A stretch of 64,000 bases of DNA, from the NCBI GenBank assembly GCA_029817715.1, contig JARUPY010000079.1, positions 3,472,001-3,536,000 of the forward strand, read 5' to 3'. This DNA is from Melastoma dodecandrum (lineage: Eukaryota > Streptophyta > Magnoliopsida > Myrtales > Melastomataceae). The translations under genes and the position numbers were made by a program. Below the pieces are notes generated by a model that was given only the letters and a program-made list of their open reading frames with translations, did not search any database and was not told where the DNA came from. Below are positions 58,947 through 64,000 of this stretch, piece by piece (the first letter of the stretch is position 1; each line of letters begins with the position of its first letter).

Positions 58947-59928
58947 GCTTTTCGAACGAGGTTCAATCCAATTGTCTTTGACCACATGTCAAGGTCCAGA
59001 TCTACTTTTCGAAGTATCACAGACCAATTCAAGCAATCGCCTTCATCGACACTGGAGCAGCTGAGAGATTTGTCGAATTCCGTTCACTTGGGCCGCACAA
59101 AGTGTAGAACTCAAAGTTTGTGACATAATTATATAACAAAAAAAGTTAATAGAATTTAAATAGAATAGGGAATTATGATTTCTTAAAATTTGGGTATAAA
59201 ATCACATAATAATAATATAATAATAAATAATTATAATTATATTATTATAGTCTACAACTTAGACACATATTCGACAGTTGATGTGGCATCAGCTACTTTA
59301 TATGTTTGCTAAATGAACAAGGGGATTTGTCCATTGTATTTCCTGGAGGCAATCGTACGAGGACGCGGGCGTCCGAGTACACACCGTGGGCGGACTCACA
59401 GAAAACTTTTAACAATTATTATACTTCATGTCTGGTCTCTTCCAACACTTATAATGTGGATGATTTATGCCTCCACAGTGTTTGCACGGATCCAACCTTT
59501 CTCTCTAATCAGCCGAACCACTCTTAGAAGGACGCCTCTGTTCAGCAGAACATCTAATATTAGTCGTCTCATCCGGAATTAAATTGTCCATCCCCATCCC
59601 CATCCCCAACCCCACCCACTATCACTTAAATTCTTATTCCAAAGGGCATTCATTCATTCCCTTGGACATGTTCTTTTACTTTACGGCGACCAGACATGCT
59701 TCCACCGCGGTTTGTTTCCCGCGCACCTCCAGTCTTCGAGACTTGTCTTCGAGGACACTTTGTCAAATCCTCGAAATTGTTGGTGATTGAAGACCGACCA
59801 ACACGCAGTCTCCAACAACCAAGAGGATGTTGAGCACGTGTTGCTTCGACGAAACAGTGATCTTGTGCCGATCATAAGCCCTCGACACCCCTCGATTACC
59901 AGGTGGGACCAGCCTCGAGTGGCACACA

Positions 59929-59962
59929 GATCGACTTCCTTAATGTGCGAAGGAAGTCGATC
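59929..59962. repeat. 13-bp perfect hairpin
   Basis: GATCGACTTCCTT (59929-59941) and its complement (59950-59962) with an 8-base loop; further partial copies of GACTTCCTTA follow to about 60010. Confidence 0.7.
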
Positions 59963-62207
59963 TTACAAAGGCCGACTTCCTTAGGTGGGCACCAAATTAA
60001 GGAAGCCGGCTTTTGTAAAGCGGTCGATCAGGGCCAACTCTGATGGAGGAAGGGGCGACAAGGGACAGCGAAAGCGACAAGCGACAGTTAGATTGGGCGA
60101 GCGCTCGGGGGTCACGAGGGACTCGGTTGGAAGCTCCAGAAGACGCTGGTGGGAAGCGCGGCTGGAGGCTATGTGGCCAACGTGTAGTGGGCCGGAGAGA
60201 AGGGCAGAACCGCGGGAGCAATCAGATATACGTGCCTTTTTGGCAGCAATAAATGGCATGATGTCGGACTTCCGTTTGGCACATACAAGGGCACGACGGG
60301 AGGAATCACAATCTGTCTGAGTGCTTGCCCGGAACCAGGGATTGAGTAAAAGCACTAAAGGGAAGGATGCTGCAGAGAAGGAGCATCACCACCAAGACGG
60401 TGGCAAACGGAGCAGTAGGGAGTCAAATGGTGCGGTGGAGCACGCTCGGCCTCATACCTTGTTAAGGTGGTTTCAAACATATTTTAAAGCTTTGTATTAG
60501 TGGTCAGACGGGAGCCGAGTTTTCAAAACCCGCCCCTAGGTCAATGCGATTACAGGGGTGGGCTACGCGTCCTGACCTTATCGGGAAATTGGGACGGCAA
60601 AAGTGGCGGCGGAAACGAAGCCCGAGAAGGATCCACTCGGCCTAAATCTCTTAGGGGGAGGCATTCCGCCCTCCACCCTTCTCCTTATATATTGCAGAGA
60701 GACGGGAATTAAAGTATTGAAGCGATGTACATATATCTCATTCGACTACATGAAGATTGAGTCGTTCACAGTTTATACTCGTGTAAATAACCACACGTAT
60801 TCGAATTACACGTAGAAAAAGAATTCACTCGTTAAATAAAATCGCTAGGTTCCATTAAAGGTTCGGTTTCCCAATCAATCCCAACGGCTAGTTGATTCAC
60901 TTGCCATAATCTCCGTAATTTAATTCTGTGGGAAAACTTCCAAAAGCATAAAGCATTACCCTTAGTCACGTCAGATAATAATAAATCAAAATGTTCTGCG
61001 GGGCGTTTCGCCAACCGTCTCCAGTTCTCTGGAGACGGCGTGTTCCTGTCCCTAGCTTTGAAGAGTCCTAGACCTGGGTTGAATTAGTGCCGTAAGAGTT
61101 ATGACACTTTTTCGGTCGATCTTGGTCTAATATATATATATACACTCTTTGCTTCCGATATTTCAGAATAAAAGTTCCCGCCTAGTTTAAGAAATGCAGC
61201 TTAAATAGACTAGTAAAGTTTGATAGCCTTTGTGCCTAAATCAGAGACTTTTAAGAGAAAATGCAACAAATGTAGTCAGCACAATGTAGCCGAACTGCAA
61301 ATTTTGGAAAGCATAGTCAAAATGCAAATAAAGGAACAGATAGATAACAGACCAACACAAAAATCAGACCGAATATGGAAGCGGAGAGTAAGGCGAGGAA
61401 ATTTGAGTTGGGGTTAGATCCGCAGATCGATTACAAGTAGCCCCACTTATGCTCACATCTTATGAAGAAATTTACCGTCGAGCGCAAAACACAGAAAACC
61501 CGTCCATTGTTAAAGGGGCGGGTTTTGAAAACGCGCCCCCCGTTAGACGCCCCTCCTTCACCCGACGAATGAATATTTTTGCTAAGTGTTGAGACACGAG
61601 AGGCAACAAGGTTGGGAGCATTCTCAATGGTGTCTGTAAAGATGGTGATTGAGGTAGACGGCATTACAATCACAGGGAAAGAAGTGAAGCTCTTGTGGGA
61701 TAGAGTTGATCTGAACAGGAGCAGATGGGACTATAGGGGTAGAAGCAGGAATTGGCTACAATTAAAGATAGACCAGTCAGCATAATGATTAAACGATCAA
61801 AGTCTACAAAAGTCTATTTCTATTACCTCAGAAAGAAAGAAACAAACTTAATTTCAACCAGTTTTATTTGTATATTTTTCTTAAGTTAATTTGTTCTCAG
61901 TGTCGTCTTCTCCAATTTTACCTCTCTGTTCGTTCCCCACAGCAAAAGGGTGATGGAGACAGAGGGGGATATTGTAATTTGACAAATAATGCTCCAAGTG
62001 TCGCTTCTATTTTCTGTAACAACTCTTTTGCAACAGTACCTTCTACCGCCGACACTCTGAGCTCTAGTAGGTCCGAATAGATCCATATGTAGAAGTTCAA
62101 GAGGTTGAGAAGTAGAAACTTCATTCTTGGATTTGAATGAAGATTTAGTAGGTACTGCATAGTTAACTTGCTGACGAAGGTCTCCCTGTAGTTGTATTAG
62201 CCAAATA

Positions 62208-62322
62208 GCGCCTTGTGCGACCTCGTCGACTTCGTCATAAATCGACCTAGTCGACTTCGTCGTGAGTCGGCCTAGACGACTACATCTTGGACCGACTCGG
62301 AGTGTGACTTGAGGGATTACCT
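62208..62322 (-). pseudogene. Tat LTR scrap, inverted
   Basis: Reverse complement of the U3 start of the LTR including diverged copies of the 25-bp tandem unit (GTCGACTTCGTC); source about 23430-23540. Confidence 0.88.
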
Positions 62323-63673
62323 TACCTTTTGATACGCTGGGCTAATCCGGCAGCCTCATTTTAAGTTATTAAAATTGGCCCGCAAGTGGATCCTTGACCG
62401 TGGCGGGTCACCTACATCCCTTCCTGGGGAAAGGCATGGCTTTCGGTTGGCTTTCGGAACATCAGGTGCCGACTTGTCAGTTTGTTCCCGAGTAAGAAAG
62501 ATCCAAAACGGAGGACACATCCCAACAAACAACACATGCCAAGGGAGAGACATGGCAATGAGCTGTAGGGAGCCGGAGGAGTCGACCGAGGCCCCGGGGG
62601 ACCAGATGACGTCCTAATGAACCCGGACACCTCCCACTAAGTTTTTCCATAAAAATCACAACTGCAAAGGATGGGCTGAACAATTGTTTCATTCTTTCTG
62701 CAGGCTCATCAAAGGGGCTCGCTCTGTAGTTGTTTCTAGACACGTGACATTCAGAACAGTTAATTTGGCAGTGGTCCAATTTTAGGACAAACACTTCCCC
62801 AATCCAAAAGGCGTTGGTTTGGTGGTAAGTACGAGGAAGGATAAGGGGAAAAAAATCTCCCAGCAAAAATGGAATTGATGGAGCCTCGAAGGCCAGAGAA
62901 GGTCAAGTCGAGGCCAAGTAGAATTGTCACAGGTGACACCCTCCCAGGCCTTTAATTCGACTCTTTACTTCAGGGAGTTCACTCCCTTGATTGATTGACT
63001 CGTCAATCTCTCCCAAATGTTAGGTTCCTTTCTTTATTTTTCTCCCAACTCCATCCATCACTTCATGGAGGAGATTCGTCTTGCACCGAATCAACGCCTG
63101 CATACCACTAGTAATTGGAAGTTTCGCCTCTGTATAAGGCTTGCAGAAAGAAAACTTGTCTTTTTCATACCTGAACTTGTGATGATGGTGCATGGAAGAG
63201 ACTTCTAGAAAATTGCACTTGACTACAATGGTGACATCATGATGTCATGCTCCGAACCTTGGTGCTTCCGAATTTGCTAATTCCTTCAATTGATGGTGCT
63301 CAGCTTCTCAAGACGTTGTGTTTGAGGATACTAGAGTAAGTCTTACTACTATTATGATGATTTTCTTTGGGCGACGATGGGGGGGGCAGGGAGGAAGACA
63401 GGGGAGCCTTAGGAACAGGTCCTAATTTCACCATCTTGAGCGCATCACACGACGTCATCAATGACTGTCGATCTTCAGAAGAACCCAAGTCAGATTGAAG
63501 ACCCATGGCATCGCGTGTTTTCCTCATGCTGTTGCATGTGTATCTCCACGGACTGGACACATTCTTTCTCCGAGGGCCTCAAAAGAGTGAGCAAATCACA
63601 AAGATCGTGGAGATCCGGAACTTTTGGGCATAAAGAAATCGACTCCATGAAGCTAACCTGCATACTTGGATGC

Positions 63674-63721
63674 CATTCGCACGCATGTCAGACTCCTTGG
63701 TCCGTGTTTCAAGACGGGTCG
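63674..63721 (-). pseudogene. 25S rRNA gene scrap, second copy
   Basis: Same conserved large-subunit stretch as 46363-46400, here extending about 10 bp further left (ATTCGCACGCATGT). Confidence 0.8.
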
Positions 63722-64000
63722 AGTGGGACCAGATCTGGCCTATACTGTGCATGTGCTCGCACAATTTATGGATAAGCCTGAGCAGAAGCATTGGGATGCC
63801 GCTGGTGTGGTTCATCGACTTCATTTAACGTGATTGGAAATTAGTGTTTTCAAACTCGATTTCCATTTATTCCAATTTTACCCGAGACATCCTTGTCAAC
63901 TCGATTCATTGGGGCAAGCTAACTTGAAGAATTGTTGTCCGACATGAGGTTGGCCGAGGGTGCGAATGAAGCCGAAATTCTCCAGGAGGCTATTAGCATA
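63684..64000 (+). repeat. Composite block, copy 2 (runs off the window)
   Basis: Second copy of 46363-46678, including the copia scrap at 63722-63824. Confidence 0.92.

Larger units (their letters stand above)
40700..64000. mobile_element. Patchwork of short transposon, rDNA and host-gene scraps
   Basis: Over 23 kb I found no intact gene and no frame with a full domain. Instead, recognisable pieces of about 30-170 bp from unrelated sources lie end to end in both orientations and out of source order. Those I can name are listed as separate entries; the sequence between them is unassigned. At least one composite block is duplicated (46363-46678 and 63684-64000), and a copia-like terminal motif recurs five times. 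The edges are uncertain; the left edge is after the AHL 3' UTR and the right edge is beyond the window. Confidence 0.7.

Noticed and set aside
59580..59630. Telomere- or satellite-like CCATCC repeats
   Set aside because: Only a few imperfect units (CATCCC); an ordinary low-complexity tract.
40700..64000. Insertion of organelle (mitochondrial) DNA
   Set aside because: I recognised no mitochondrial or plastid gene pieces; the named scraps are nuclear transposons, rDNA and nuclear genes.
40700..64000. Laboratory or assembly chimera
   Set aside because: Not excluded, but the duplicated composite block and the graded divergence of scraps favour real DNA; read support is needed.

Overview
This window is nuclear DNA from a land plant, almost certainly an angiosperm. 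The evidence is short GT-AG introns, plant-specific gene families (CLPT, ACR8, AHL), a Tat-lineage Ty3/gypsy retrotransposon, and debris from plant Ty1/copia and chromovirus elements. I cannot name the lineage from the sequence alone. All gene models are manual splice-and-frame reconstructions; no search was run.

Layout. (1) 1-7.0 kb: remains of a Mutator-like (MULE) transposon. It has a multi-exon Ulp1/C48 (SUMO-protease-type) gene on +, a FAR1/MULE transposase on - broken by a single stop, and two tandem paralogues of a family I do not recognise (the first has one stop codon, the second is intact) that share an identically placed intron. (2) 7.4-8.0 kb: nested GTAC-rich tandem repeats and one end of a small transposon family. 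(3) 8.7-11.2 kb, -: a five-exon gene for a plastid Clp protease accessory subunit (CLPT type). (4) 11.3-18.4 kb: AT-rich intergenic DNA with a complete 192-bp MITE flanked by 9-bp target duplications. (5) 18.8-20.8 kb, +: a seven-exon ACT-domain-repeat gene (ACR8 type), 449 aa. (6) 23.38-36.33 kb: a complete, young Tat-lineage LTR retrotransposon with matching 5-bp target duplications, intact gag-protease and RT-RH-aRH-INT ORFs, and an antisense spliced gene resembling plant-mobile-domain/coiled-coil proteins with its own TATA box. (7) 38.4-40.1 kb, +: a five-exon AT-hook/PPC gene (AHL family), with one intron ending in CG rather than AG.

(8) About 40.7-64 kb: the oddest part. I see no intact gene. 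It is a patchwork of roughly 30-170 bp scraps in both orientations: gag, RT, integrase, LTR and antisense-gene pieces of Tat elements; copia RT, RNase H, pre-integrase and 3'-end pieces; chromovirus RT and chromodomain pieces; a 25S rDNA scrap; and exon scraps of host genes (C4H, a HAK/KUP transporter, an SDR enzyme, a PPR protein). One composite block (25S + copia + unknown) occurs twice, 17 kb apart, so the patchwork was duplicated after it was assembled.

The three host genes are unrelated in function (plastid proteostasis, amino-acid-sensing/ACT regulation, chromatin binding) and simply sit between transposon-rich intervals. The best candidates for something undescribed are the paralogous pair beside the Ulp1-bearing MULE and the mosaic region.
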